NCBI GenBank assembly: GCA_944472135.2 | Contig: OX235264.1 | Coordinates: 118,945,809 to 119,009,808, forward strand | DNA: 64,000 bases | Origin: Trichobilharzia regenti | Taxonomy: Eukaryota > Platyhelminthes > Trematoda > Strigeidida > Schistosomatidae | Direction: 5' to 3' | Part shown: piece after piece, positions 43,040 to 54,589 of the stretch | How the letters are laid out: each line of letters begins with the position of its first letter | How positions within the stretch are numbered: position 1 is the stretch's first letter | Program-made: the position numbers and the translations under genes | Notes under the pieces: model-generated | What the model saw: the letters and a program-made list of their open reading frames with translations, nothing else | Told to the model about the DNA's origin: nothing | The model's database searches: none

Positions 43040-43250
43040 TAGTATATCCATTTAGTGAACCATTGGAAAACCAAGAAGTACTGGACAACTATTTCACCCG
43101 CTTTTGCAGCTCTTCAGTGGTAAGCACGCACAAGGGTTTGAGTCCACGACCTACCGGTTGAAAGGCAAGCTCGTAGACTATTTAGAAACCGGGACCCGAC
43201 CCAATCGTCCGTAAATCCCAACCTCTGATATTTCGAGATATATAGCGTGA
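43040..43250 (-). mobile_element. Smalpha-like unit, minus strand
   Basis: AGTGAACCATTGGAAAACC, AGTACTGGACAACTATTTC, CTCTTCAGTGG, then a TTTGAGTCC box and AAGCTCGTAGAC. The hammerhead blocks are present in order but mutated. Confidence 0.8.
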
Positions 43251-43429
43251 CCACTAGCCAATATCATCCATGACGAGTATTTGATCTCACTTTTGACATG
43301 CTGAATATCATTGGTCATGACCTCTCACTGGAACGCCTGACAATCCTGTCTTGTAGGCAACCACTAGCCAACATTCTATTGAATAATTTCTAAGGCCTAC
43401 AGGTCTGATCACTGATTAATATCAGTTAC

Positions 43430-43625
43430 AGGATCATTGAACACCAGGGAGTATCGTACGGCTGGTACGTCCTAGTTTGGGAATCATCGTCATCACCCAC
43501 CCACACTGATTTTCGAACTCACGACCGTCTTGTTACATTTCAAACTAGCCTGTAGACCATCCAACCACTGGGACCTGACTCAGTCGCCCATGAATTCTGA
43601 CAATGGCTGATTTTCTGACTAAACT
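43430..43625 (-). mobile_element. Smalpha-like unit, minus strand (second)
   Basis: GGATCATTGAACACCAGGG, GTACGTCCTAGTTTGGG, TTTTCGAACTCACGACC and CCTGTAGACCATCC follow the Smalpha order, strongly diverged. Confidence 0.75.
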
Positions 43626-43664
43626 CATGAACTAGTAGAACTAAGAATTCCTGGACTACTGAGT

Positions 43665-43800
43665 GCGGTTCCTGTGGCTCTATGGTCTTGTAACTGTAGC
43701 TTCCTGGATTCGAAACCCACTGGATACATACTACCGATGAGACAGCTATCCAGTCCTCTCTGGTGTCAAATGGTTCTCAAACTGACAATAAACTTGCCTT
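43665..43800 (+). mobile_element. Smalpha-like unit, plus strand, internally deleted
   Basis: GTTCCTGTGGCTCTATGG, GATTCGAAACCC, ACTACCGATGAGACAGC and GTTCTCAAACTGAC. Helix II of the hammerhead region is deleted. Tail-to-tail with the unit before it. Confidence 0.7.
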
Positions 43801-43954
43801 GCGCCGGATTCAAAGTGATCAAGAATGCTCTGACCCCGGGTGGGGGCTCACCATTGCACCTCGGTGGGTTGAAACTCGCGACGGATACTAATTGAGTGCG
43901 CTCGGGCGTGTAGGTTTTGTTAGTGGGGAGACATCACGGTCCTCCCTTTATTTT

Positions 43955-44146
43955 GTCCTTCGGTAGCACAGCGATTAGGACTCTCGCCGACCATGCACAT
44001 AGTCCGGAGTTCGATCTCCTGCCGACGCACACCTGATATCTATGATCGGCCTGCAAAATTTGGGCTACCGGTATCACATACTTAAAACTCCATACATGTA
44101 CCAAAAAAGTGGGTGGTTTCAAGCTAGAATAAAAAATAAAAAAAAT
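43955..44146 (+). mobile_element. SINE-1
   Basis: Head TTCGGTAGCACAGCGATTAGG, B box AGTTCGATCTC, then the CACCTGATATCTATG body and an A-rich end near 44120-44147. Mutated in both promoter boxes. Confidence 0.88.
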
Positions 44147-44329
44147 TCCTGAACGAACATGAAACAAATCAAATCCTTGCAAACTAACGTTTTGGAAGCT
44201 GATATCATATTAACAGTCAAACCGATACACAGAGAGAGAGAGAGTGAGAGGTCGTCGGAAAGAAATGCAATGAGTAACTGATCTTGTGATGACTGACTGA
44301 CTTACTGCCTGTCTGCATGACACTGAGGC

Positions 44330-45287
44330 GTTCTTTCCGTAACTGAGGTAAGACAGTTTAGAAGACAGGAATATCCTGGACCGACGCGAAGAACCTAGAA
44401 GACCTGGATTTGGCGCATGGATGATTTATGTTTGATGTCACACACACAAAATCGAAGACTTACAAGCGAAAACAGACAAACTGTTCGAAGAAGCAGGAAA
44501 GACAGAACTCCAAGTAAACATAGACAAGACGGCGGAGGTGATGAAAATAACCAACCAACAACAACAACAACAGCAGCAACATCCAGCGTCAATCACCATC
44601 AACGGGAGAGATTTGAAAGAGGTTACTTCATTCACTTATCTAGGGAGCATTGTCTCAACTACAGGCAGTCGGAACGGACGAGCATGTCAAAACGAGAATC
44701 GGGAAGGCGAGAAACACATTCATCAACCTGAAATTAATCTGGAAATCTTCATCACTCAGCATCAGCAACAAAATTTGGATTTTCAATACAAACGTCAAGT
44801 CGGTTCTTTTATACGGATCAGAAACTTGGCGGGTGGGTCACAAAGAATATTTCCAACAGGCTACTGCAGACCTTTATTAACAACTGTCTTCGCTCTATAC
44901 TGAAGATCCGAAGATCCGGCCGGGCCGGAAAGAATCATCACCAACAAGAAACTATGGCTGGGAACAAACAAAACAAGAATCAATTGCCAGCCAACAAATA
45001 TGCAGGAAAAAGTGGAGATGGATTGGACACTCGCTGAGGAGGCCGGTTGGTGACATCGCGCGTCAGGCCATCTCTCGAGTGGAACCCGAAAGAAAAGCAC
45101 GCGGCGAATGGGACGTCAGTGCAAGGGTGACATGGAGGAGATCGTGTGAAGAGGAGTTGAAACAGTCAGTGTGGACTAACATGGATGGAGGTGAAAAGTA
45201 CAGCAGAAGGAAGACAGAAGTGGCAAGTGGAGACGTGCAGTTGAAGCCCTATGTTCCACTAGGAACCCAAAGGACTAATAATAATAA
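44330..45287 (+). mobile_element. RTE-B, longest 3' half
   Basis: Best RTE-B copy. Order, in shifting frames: LAHMDDLCLMS (motif C), [68 protein letters not shown]-like, GDIARQAISRVEPE, RVTWRRSCEEELKQ. Ends AACCCAAAGGACTAATAATAATAATG. At least three frameshifts, so it cannot make an enzyme. The arginine-rich end and the AAT tail distinguish it from RTE-A. Confidence 0.9.
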
Positions 45288-45289
45288 TG

Positions 45290-46034
45290 TATCGTCTACA
45301 TTTAATACTTTGACCAACTTTTGTTAGCATTTTTACATTACTTGTAATCGATGAGCCTATTGAACCCATTGAATGACATTTAGAGTTTTTATTTTTTTAA
45401 ATAATCATTGTATCCGGAGTGTAATTAATCTTTTCTGCGTATTAATTAATGTTGATGAAAATGATGATGGTATCATGTGATGTGATGTGATGTAACACTC
45501 TACACACCCTTTAATCATCAATAATAATTTTTATTTTTTTTAATTTTGTTATTTTGTTTTACTGATCTAATGAAAGTATATTTTCAGGTTTATGAATGCG
45601 TTATTCAAATAGGATTGAATACTAATCGTCTCCGGATATGTACTATATGCGCACACACACACACACTAACGCACACACACACACAACCACAAATGAATGA
45701 AATACATTATGGATTTTGACTATTTCCTAATGAGGTTGGTTTACTGTGGAAGATGTGTGCGTATCACTTTTGAAAACTTCCATGAAGAAGGGGGGTATCA
45801 ATCAAATTGTGTGAGTATTATATTGTTGAACTCAATAAAGTACATATATGGAGCATTAAGTGGGTTTAAGCGGGGGGAGGGGGTTCTGATGATCTAATTA
45901 TCTTCAATTGCTTTTTATTAGAACTTAGTTGTATGCAAGAGAGATTTTTCATGCATTGGATAATATGAAGCGTGTTCATCAAGGAGTGTAGTGATTCTAC
46001 CCAAGTATTTCATCCAAAATTGAAGTAGATTGAT
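45290..46034. other. Unassigned stretch with (CA)n
   Basis: A (CA)n pair lies at about 45652-45688. T-rich; no gene or repeat recognised. Confidence 0.55.
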
Positions 46035-46046
46035 CAAATTGACAGT

Positions 46047-46279
46047 TTTTTTTCCGTCACGTTGCCAGTGGAACATAGGGCTTCAAGCTAGTGGCTTGAA
46101 GTTTCTGTAGCAGTGTTTATTTTTACAGGATGGGGTTGTTAGCCTCATGCTCAACCTTTCCTCTTTACCAGCCTTATTTCTGGCTTACCGAGGTAAAGCA
46201 GTGCGTCTGTGGCCGGAGATGGAACCCCGGACCATGTGCATGGTAGGCAAGCGTCCTAACTACTATGCCGCTGATGCAT
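46047..46279 (-). mobile_element. SINE-2 with target-site duplication
   Basis: Flanks CAAATTGACAGT (46035-46046) and CAAACTTGACAGT (46280-46292), one indel apart. T run at the left, body with TCAACCTTTCCTCTTTACC, tRNA-like head at the right. Confidence 0.92.
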
Positions 46280-46292
46280 CAAACTTGACAGT

Positions 46293-46805
46293 AGTACAAA
46301 TTCATTTGCAATAGACGCTACAGTTTCCTTTCAGAAATGACAAAAAATATTCAGATCACAATGATCTATATGATCTGCTTGATATCATCAAAGATAGTAT
46401 GATATCAAGGTGATCTAAACACTGGATGATAGTTTCGTTGATTTGGGTTCGAGTTCATCAGTAGTGGTGTACCCAGTGTTTGATTCAGCTGAATGATAAC
46501 ACTAATTCACTCGAGTAGGACTTAAATATGGAACTGCAGTGCTTAAGTCTCATTTTTTTATGATTAATTTATGCTAACTTGTATGATTTTTTTGTGTATT
46601 AGACTGTAAGCCTTGTGTTATTGTGTAAGAACTTATGTGATACACTACCTAGCTGTTGCTATTGGTGATGTGGGTTGTGTGGGACCCGCGACTTGTCGTT
46701 GTTTGAAATTGTAGTGTTAAATCCAGTGAACAAAGTCTCTAGAGTGCATAGAATAAATTTCACTGACTTCATGAATTATATATGATATGATAATGTCAAC
46801 ACTTC
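46293..46805. other. Unassigned stretch
   Basis: A GATATCATC / GATGATATC-rich part near 46380-46410 stands out slightly. No gene. Confidence 0.45.
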
Positions 46806-46809
46806 AGAG

Positions 46810-47075
46810 ACTGGACTTGATAACCGACTGTCGACCAAAGGATATGTATACTGCTCAGCACTTCTCTCTGTCCTCCTGTTAATGGCTGACTATGAGTGAA
46901 ACATGGTCATTGAAATTTGAAGACATGAAAAGCCGGGCACGCTAGCTTTCTTTGATCATAGGTGTCTGCTTCCCATCCTCCGAGCTAAACGATATAACAG
47001 GGTGAGCAACATTGAGGTTAGGAATCGATCGACTGGTAGGTGAAAAGAGAAAGGAGAATATGTCAGTTGACGAGT
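46810..47075 (+). mobile_element. RTE-A fragment, plus strand
   Basis: GACTTGATAACCGACTGTCGACC to GTTAGGAATCG...GAGAATATGTCAGTTGACGAG, the TKGRVYCS... to ...KSIDEV region. It ends abruptly where a minus-strand RTE-A begins. Confidence 0.78.
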
Positions 47076-48025
47076 TTGTCTGTCTGTCTGTCTGTTTTCG
47101 ACATAGAACTTTCCACCGATGAGCAGAAGTTCGAGTCGCCACACTCCACTCCTTCTAGCACAAAAACCAACAGAAGGAAGTAGAAGAAATACGTAATAGA
47201 GACAGTAAACAGAGGTGTGAGACAAAGGAACAGAAATAAAGAAGAACAATATAGTTTCATTGGAAATTATAAGTCATAAGGAATGGATACCTCTGCGCCA
47301 TTGAGAACGATTTTGAGCCATATCACTGATTTTCTCCAGCCGTCATTGGTTTTTACCCTCCCGGGGACCCCAACCAGGAAGTCTACACCTTCCTACATGG
47401 CTGGCTTGAACTAACTGTTGTGGATTTCATTGACTGATGAAGCCATGTTTTGTTTTGACCACGATGTGCTAGCTCTTTTCCAGCTTGACCGTATGTCAGC
47501 TAACATTGCCCATCGAGGAGGGCGATCAACGACTAGGCATACGTAACACATGTCTTAACCATCTCAGTCGATGTATCTTCGCAGCCTCGGCGATTGGTTT
47601 CCTCCCCTCACCTAGCACTTGACGCCTAACCTCGATATTGCTGACCCTATTATACCACCTCACACGGGAGATAGAGCGCAGGCACCTATGATCAAAGACA
47701 GCTAATCTTCTCATGTCTTCCACTCTCAATGGCCAGGTGTCACTCACAGCCATAAAGGATGACCGAGTGGACTTCTGAGCAGTACACACACCCCTTGGTT
47801 GACAACCGGATATCACGTCTACGCCAGGGACGGCTTAAACTGACATATGCGAAACTAGCCCTTTGTATCCGTGCTGATGGTACATTCCGAATAAGTGAAG
47901 TGGTCAACACACTCTACCACATCACTCCCTATTTTTAAGCTAGGCGTCAGTGTAGTACAGTCCTGTAACATCATCTTACATTTTGCGGGAGTGAATCGCA
48001 TGCTAAATATTCGTAGATTGCAGAT
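47076..48025 (-). mobile_element. RTE-A, minus strand, inserted beside an RTE-A fragment
   Basis: (GTCT)n tail at about 47078-47095, 3' UTR, then antisense coding remnants [19 protein letters not shown] and NIEVRRQVLGEGRKPI at 47526-47816 and RFTPAKCKMMLQDC at 47855-48037, with deletions. No clear target-site duplication at the right end. Confidence 0.85.
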
Positions 48026-48029
48026 TTTT

Positions 48030-49250
48030 AGTTTCATTTGGATTCCAACTCATCATCAGTTCTCACTCACAACCCCGATACAGCTCTACTCTCAACATAT
48101 GCCTTTGATAAGTATTCCCTCCACCTTAACATGTTGGGCTCTATAACCTGTTTCTTCTTGGTGCTGTTTCAGAACACTCACCTGTAACCATCATTGAAAT
48201 GCAGATTAAAATATAAATTATGCTTTTTTGTATGAAGCTGGCGTTATAACCTCAAAGTCACGGTATAACCGGAAAATATTAAAGAATTTATAAAACGCAT
48301 CATGTTTATACATTTTTAACAGCACTAAAAGTCGACGAGGTCAGAAGACAATAAACTGTTCTTCTGATTGGATGGCGACTAGGTCAAGGTTAAACAATAG
48401 GATGAAAAGATGTCCAATGAAATTACTTCATAACCACAGCGTAAACCAAAATCGATAAATACTTCTACCTCTGCAGCTGCCAGTCGTTGACTTAAAATGT
48501 TAGTTTCAGTGTGTATCTGTATAAAGCATGCGCCATATTGGGTTCTCTTCTTGATGAAGTCGTAGGTGTGCGCACTGTTGAAAAGTACCAAACCAGACCG
48601 AGACAGATGTCTAATACTCCTTGTTGGTTTCTAGTGATCTCTTTAACAATTTGTAAAAACTAACATGAATTCAAACCCCTCTTTTTTGTAATAAAAAGAA
48701 ACGCATAATATAAATTGTGCAACACTGAAACACCCGCTGAATATCTCCATCTTGTTGATTCATTTTTCTAATCAATCGATAGTTTATTCTGTTCTAGCTA
48801 GATTATTTTGTCAAAATGAATGTTTTGTTTAGAAATTCATCGTATATATTATCACTATTACCTTTAGTGAATCTAATGTTATGGTCTAGTCGAAGTTTAT
48901 TGATTTATTAACTAACTAACTAACTAACCAACTGTATCCACGTCAATTAGTATTAACTTGTTTACTTCTATTGTGCCAATAAACATGATTATCTCTGAAA
49001 TAAATATTTTGGAAAAAAAGCCTTATAGTGTAACTATTTATGCCAGGTGTACTTTGTTTTCTAGACAGTTTTTTGATTAACAAAACAGGGCAACAACTGT
49101 CAGTTTTGCTGGATAACATGTGCCATGTAGTGGATACAGCATATAACACTAGGGGGGGGGTGATGATCTGCATTCTTTAAAATATGTGATCTATATACGA
49201 TGAATGGTGGTGAGCTGAACTTTGTATAAACCAACTGTTAATGATCTTGT
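48030..49250. other. Unassigned intronic stretch
   Basis: 1.2 kb with no gene or repeat recognised on either strand, apart from an (AACT)n run near 48910. The largest part of the window without an obvious mobile element. Confidence 0.55.
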
Positions 49251-49254
49251 GCTT

Positions 49255-50945
49255 GCGAGTCAGATTGGAATTGTTTCCTTATGTTCTCAGAGGAACATAG
49301 GGCTTCAGACTAACGTCTCCATAGCGTTCGCTTCTTCGACAACGTTTTTATTTGGTTCCATATCTGCTCACATGCTTTCATCTCCTCTTCATATATCACC
49401 CTCGCACTGACAACCAACTAACTCGCCGCTTCGCATTACGGTTCCACTCAAGCTATGGCCTGGAGTGTGATGGATGTCACTCACCTGATGGTTTCTTTCC
49501 TCAGAGGATGGCCAATCCACCTCCACTTCTTATTGTATATTTGTTGGACACTTGGTTCCTGGTGGGTCGGTTCATCCCCAGAGATCCCCGTTGCTGGTGT
49601 TTTCTGGCTGGCCATCTGATCTTGAGTAGTATTTAGCGAAGACAGCTGTTGATGCAGATCTGTAGTTTGTTTGAAGTGGCTTTCGTGACGCGCAGTGCAA
49701 GTCTCTGATCCGCATGGTAAGTAGCACTGAATTCACATTGCAGCTAAAAATCCGGATCTCATTTTTTTTACATGCGGAGTGCTGTTGATCTACACAGAGA
49801 CTTGAAAGTAATGAAAGCTTGCACAGCTTTCACGATCCTCGCTTCGATGATATCCTCAGCAGTTCCATCCGCCTGTTGTTGAGACGATGCTTCCCAAGTA
49901 GGTATGTAGGTGGGGGAAGTTTTTTTCAGATTTCTCTGGTTTATCCTGATTGTTTCCTGCTGTTGTTGTTGCTGTTGAAAGTGGAACGCTCATCACTTCT
50001 GTTTTCTCTATCTTTACCTGAAGTCCTAGATGCTTCTTCTGTCACCTTCTCGCTTTTCACTTGCATGTCTTACAGTTTGTGGGGAATCAGGCATACATCA
50101 AACAGCGGAGTCCAGATCCTCCAAGTGTTTTGTGTTGGCCCATTTTAGACCTGTCTCCTCGTTGCCCGGCCCGCCGCTGTCTGTCACATTATCCAGTCTA
50201 CTGCAATCAGGAAAATCATTGGCAATCCTAGGCAGCCAGCCATGTCTTACTCCCGTCTGCATTTCTTCGAAGGCTTCCGTGAGTTTCCCTTTTGTGGACA
50301 ACTCGGCATGCTAGCTGTCTTTGATCATAGGTGCCTGCGTTCTATTTCCCGTGTAAAGTGGCATAATAAGGTGAGCAACATTGAGGTTAGGCGTAGAGTT
50401 CTAGGTAAACAGGGGAAATCAATCGACGAAGTCGTGAAGTTACAAAGACTGAGATGGTTAGGACATGTGTTATGTATGCCAAGCCATCGCCTCCCTCGAC
50501 GAGCTATGTTAGCGGATATAGGGTCAGGCTGGAAAAAAGCTAGCGGCGGTCAAACAAAAACTTGGCCTCACCAGTCAATGAAATCCACAACAGTTGGTCT
50601 AAGCCACGTAGGAAGGTGTAGACTTCCAGGCTGGGGTCCTCGGGACGGTAAAAATCTATGGCTGGAAACAGTTGGTGACATGGCTCAAAATCGTTCTCAG
50701 TGATGCAGATGCATCCACTCCCTGTGACTTATGATCTTCAATGAAACTGTTTTGTTCTTCGTTATTACTCCTCCTTTGTCTCACACCTCTGCTCTCTGTC
50801 TCTATTATGCTTTTCTTGTACTTTCTTCTCTTGCTTCGCGTGCTACACGGAATGTGGCGACTTGAACTTCCGCACATCGGTGCAAAGTTCTATGTCGAAA
50901 ACAGACAGACAGACAGACTCGGCATGCAGCATTGTCGTACAACTG
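49255..50945 (-). mobile_element. RTE-B, minus strand, split by RTE-A
   Basis: 3' end at left (GTTTCCTTATGTTCTCAGAGG). Antisense blocks for the arginine-rich end (about 49380-49480), LLKIRW-like near 49600, EVISFTYLG-like near 49890 and IVVADWI/GVRHGWLP-like near 50200-50270. The element resumes after the insertion (50928-50945). Frames broken. Confidence 0.82.
50312..50916 (+). mobile_element. RTE-A inserted in RTE-B, perfect 11-bp target-site duplication
   Basis: ACTCGGCATGC stands at 50301-50311 and 50917-50927. The coding part is open from 50242 to 50703 across the junction: [69 protein letters not shown]. The 3' UTR ends in CAGACAGACAGACAG. Young copy, nearly undamaged. Confidence 0.95.
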
Positions 50946-51290
50946 TTGGATGAGATGTACAGCAGGTCGAAGATGAGGCAATAGCTCGTCGAAGAAGACA
51001 TTACGAAGTGGTTACGCTATGTCGTGAACTGGCAGAAGTTAGAATTTAAGGACCATTGGATCGCGTCCCAGTGGCTCAGTGGTCTAGAAGCTCGCCTTAT
51101 AACCAGAAGGTCGTGGGTTTGAACGTTGGCGGTAGGTATGTACTGTTGAAGTGTCCCGAACTAGGACGAAATAGCTGTCCAGTACTCCCAGCTAGTTTCC
51201 CAGTGGTTCTCTAACTGATGTCAGCTCATGATGAAATCTTCCATACAATCAAACAAAATCCCTACAAAACTAATACTTGAAGATGTATAA
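50945..51290 (+). mobile_element. Smalpha-like unit, best-preserved hammerhead region
   Basis: Leader GTACAGCAGGTCGAAGATGAGG, A-box region GTGGCTCAGTGG, B box GGTTTGAACG (changed), then CTGTTGA, GTCC...GGAC, GAAA and GTC before CAGTACTCCCAG. Only one base of the hammerhead core (CTGTTGA for CTGATGA) departs from the consensus; that adenine is essential in studied hammerheads. Confidence 0.88.
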
Positions 51291-51542
51291 TTGTTGGCGG
51301 CACCGCTTGGTAGTAGTAGCGAAGTAGTTTCCAAATCTTCTTCATAAACAAACAAAATAACACACACACATTGTAGCTACTGAAACTTTCAGGCACCCAA
51401 ATCTAAACCCCTTATATTCAGAACGCAAAGGAATAATAAAAGAAAGGTTTCCAGCTTATAACCTATGTTAATAACAAACACAGTGGATTACTGTAGTGGT
51501 TATACATCTTACTTTCATAAAGATTTGGTAATAGTCCCTTAA

Positions 51543-51787
51543 GTGCATCGGTGCCACAGTGGTAGAATCCTTGTTAACCACATATTATATGGTCCGGGGT
51601 TCGATCCCCCGCTAAAGATGCACTCTTTTACTTTGCTAAGTCAGTAATAAGACTGGTTAAGAGGGAGGTTGGACATAAGGCTAGCGACCCTATCCTGTAA
51701 AAGTAAACGCCAATGCTACTAAAACTTCAGTCCTCCAGCTTGAAGGTGCCCTATGTTTTAGCACTGGGAACGTAAAGGAATTTAAAA
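51543..51787 (+). mobile_element. SINE-2 with target-site duplication
   Basis: Flanks AATAGTCCCTTAA (51530-51542) and AATAGTCCTTTAA (51788-51800). Head GTGCATCGGTGCCACAGTGG, perfect B box GGTTCGATCCC, body ending in CTGGGAACGTAAAGG and a short A run. Confidence 0.93.
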
Positions 51788-51800
51788 AATAGTCCTTTAA

Positions 51801-51932
51801 AGTGTGTTTTTGTCTTGTTGAACTACACATTTGCAATTTTGCAAGGGGTATTTCTATTCAAAATAAGAGTTAATATAAAAATACCACTTGGTTATGCGGG
51901 TATAGTAGTAGTACTTATAACACCCTTTATTC

Positions 51933-51976
<44 letters not shown>

Positions 51977-52740
51977 GATATATGAAGGGACTCAGTTTAT
52001 TTGTATTCAGTCCAGAATGGAATATCCTACTTTCTGGAATCCCAGTTCCAGTAAATGAGCACATGACAATTTGTTTTTCTTTTTTTTTTTACATTACTGA
52101 CGGATTTGTTTTTTTTTATCGTAGTTGATCATGTGATCAGAGAACATTCTGTAATACGTGCGTATGCGTGCGTGCGTGCGTGTTTGTCTTAATTTTTATA
52201 CCCTGGAGGAATTAAGATATTTGAGTGTGCGAAGGTTTTCCGATATTTTTATATATGTATGGCTTTCATAAGTACTCCCACTAACTAACGAGTCTCCTTC
52301 CACACTCATGTACACACACACACACACACACGCATAGGTAAGCAGACATATACACTTATGCACATGTTGTATGTTCTCGCAATTGTGAGCATCATGCTTG
52401 GCATATCCTGATATCTTTGAAGTCGTCGTAGTGTTTAGATGGATTTCCGAGGGTAGCACCACTAGCTCTATCACTGTTTTTCTCCATGCTAGCTAGTTAG
52501 CTAGCCAGGCGAGGAGACCATCTAGTGATGTCACACCGGCAGACGGGTCTGAGTGTGACATGCACGTAAATCTTATGAGGACAGAATGAAAGTTTCTGGG
52601 CAATTGTTTAGCCAATTCCAAAAATACTATACAGTATAAAAGTGAAATAGTGGTTTGTTACTGAAGCCCTTCTTATGTTTTACTCGGAATCCATTGGAAT
52701 AATAATGATTGTAATATTGTGATAATTGGATCCCATCAAT
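51801..52740. other. Unassigned stretch with (AAT)n
   Basis: (AAT)n lies at about 51934-51976, GTGCGTGCGTGCGTGCGTG near 52160 and (CA)n near 52312. GGAATCCATTGGAATAATAATG near 52690 looks like an RTE-B type tail. No gene. Confidence 0.6.
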
Positions 52741-52744
52741 TTAA

Positions 52745-53480
52745 TAAAGCGCCCACTGTTTTATATATTACCAGTATTCGACTACCAGAATTTTTCAGTT
52801 TGAAAGTAACGTGACGATTAAATAGCACCATTGGTGAATATTATTTACGCTGACATTTATATCAAACCACAAAGCATACTTTCATACAATGACTCCTCCT
52901 TGATAAAGCTGAACAAAGAAAGAAGAAGAACACATTTGGCAGGACAAAATGACGTCATTGCATTTCCTTGGTGTCTTCTTCATGCTTGTCTATGCAGTTG
53001 ACAAGAACCAAAAAATATACGTGCATACAATGACGTCATTTTATCCTGTTAAATGTATTTTCCCCGCTTTGTTCAAACTATAAATTACGACATTCTGTTA
53101 AGACTTGGTGAAATTCTTGTCCGAGGTATTTACTATACTAATAAGTGTTGAATTATTTCAATGTGAAGGCAGTGCTACATAGTTTACAGATCAGAGACTT
53201 CACGCTGCGCCGCTCCGCGTCACGAAGGCCACTTCAAACAAACTAAGGACCTTCATTAACAGCTATCTTACTGATGTAAGTTCATGATAAAATCCACCAA
53301 ACACTTAGATACGTCGAACAGAAAAACGTAGCAAAATGTTAGATTAGTAGATCTAACTCACACCAAATACAGTCACACAACAGTAGAGTAGGAAAAAGCA
53401 AGGTGAAAGCCACAAACACTGGATATTATAGGGCGGAAGGAAAGACTGATGAGTAAAGTTCTCCATGTTCACCTGGAGTC
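52745..53480 (-). repeat. Composite repeat U, empty form
   Basis: Reverse copy of 17740-19300 without the LINE at GAATTTC. Includes the palindromic core (52895-53085) and the RTE-B remnant (53185-53290). Confidence 0.85.
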
Positions 53481-53930
53481 CTGTCTTCTCCGGCTACTTC
53501 TTCAGCTACTTTGTTGGTTTTCACTTGCAGGTCTTCAAGTTTGCGTGACATTCGACATAAAATCATCCACACATGAGAAATCCTGATCTTCTAGACTCTT
53601 CTTATTGGTTGTCTAGGCGATTCCTGTTTCCTCGCTCTCCCCCCCCAACTCACAGTCCGACCAATAATCCGGTCCACCACAACTAGCAGTAACATCGGTG
53701 ATAATGAGCAGCCAGCTTGTCTTACTCCTATATGCACTTCAATCACCTCACTGAGTTTTCCATTGTGGATCATCATCCGACACGTTCCACCTTCATATAG
53801 CCAGATGATGAATGAGGTTGATACAAGACCTGAGGTACTGTGTACGCCGTAGTGTTGAAATAGTTTCCAAATTACTTCTCTCTGACACTGGTTCATAACA
53901 AAGTCTTCATTGTAATTAATCTAAATTCCT
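53480..53930 (-). mobile_element. RTE-B reverse transcriptase fragment
   Basis: Minus-strand frame 53591-53896: MNQCQREVIWKLFQHYGV, STSFIIWLYEGGTCRMM, EVHIGVRQAGCSLSPMLL (motif B) and VVVDRIIGRTV. Same truncation point as 19345-19800, so both descend from one composite unit. Confidence 0.88.
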
Positions 53931-53939
53931 AAGAAACCT

Positions 53940-54430
53940 CAGAAATAATTCATGCTGCTAGACTGATGTGTCACTGAAAATTACAAGTCAGTCATGCAAA
54001 TTGACGACTCTACAACAAATTGACTTCGCCATACGCAAATACAGCGCCCACTACGTTATTCTAATAATATTGGACTACCAGAACTTTTCAGTTTGAAAGA
54101 ATGTAACGACTAAATAGCACAATTGGTGAATATTATTTACGCTGACATTTACATCAAACCACAAAGCATACTTTCATACAATGACTCCCCCTTGATAAAG
54201 CTGAACAAAGAAAGAAGAAGAACACATTTGACAGGACAAAATGACGTCATTGCATTTCCTTGGTGTCTTGTTCGTGCTTATCTGTGCAGTTGACAAGAAC
54301 CAGAAAAAATATATCCATACCATGATGTCACTTTATCCTGTTAAATATATTTTCCCTACTTTGTTCAGATTATAAATCACGACATTCTATTGAGACTCGG
54401 TGAAATTCTTGTCCGAAGTATTTACTGTTA
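53940..54430 (-). repeat. Composite repeat U, second reverse copy (partial)
   Basis: Repeats the palindromic core and its flank (GCGCCCACTACG ... TTAAATAGCAC-like ... TTGATAAAGCTGAAC ... ATTTCACC-like end) next to the first copy in the same direction. Confidence 0.82.
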
Positions 54431-54589
54431 ATAAGTGTTGAATGATTTTAATATTGTATAACTTGCTAGGAATTCCACATTATATCGATAATATTGTTTA
54501 AAACAAACTTACCGTTACTATAACTATTTTATTATTATTATAGTTATTATTCTCAGTTTATTACGATAATTATTTCCTTTAATTCCTAA

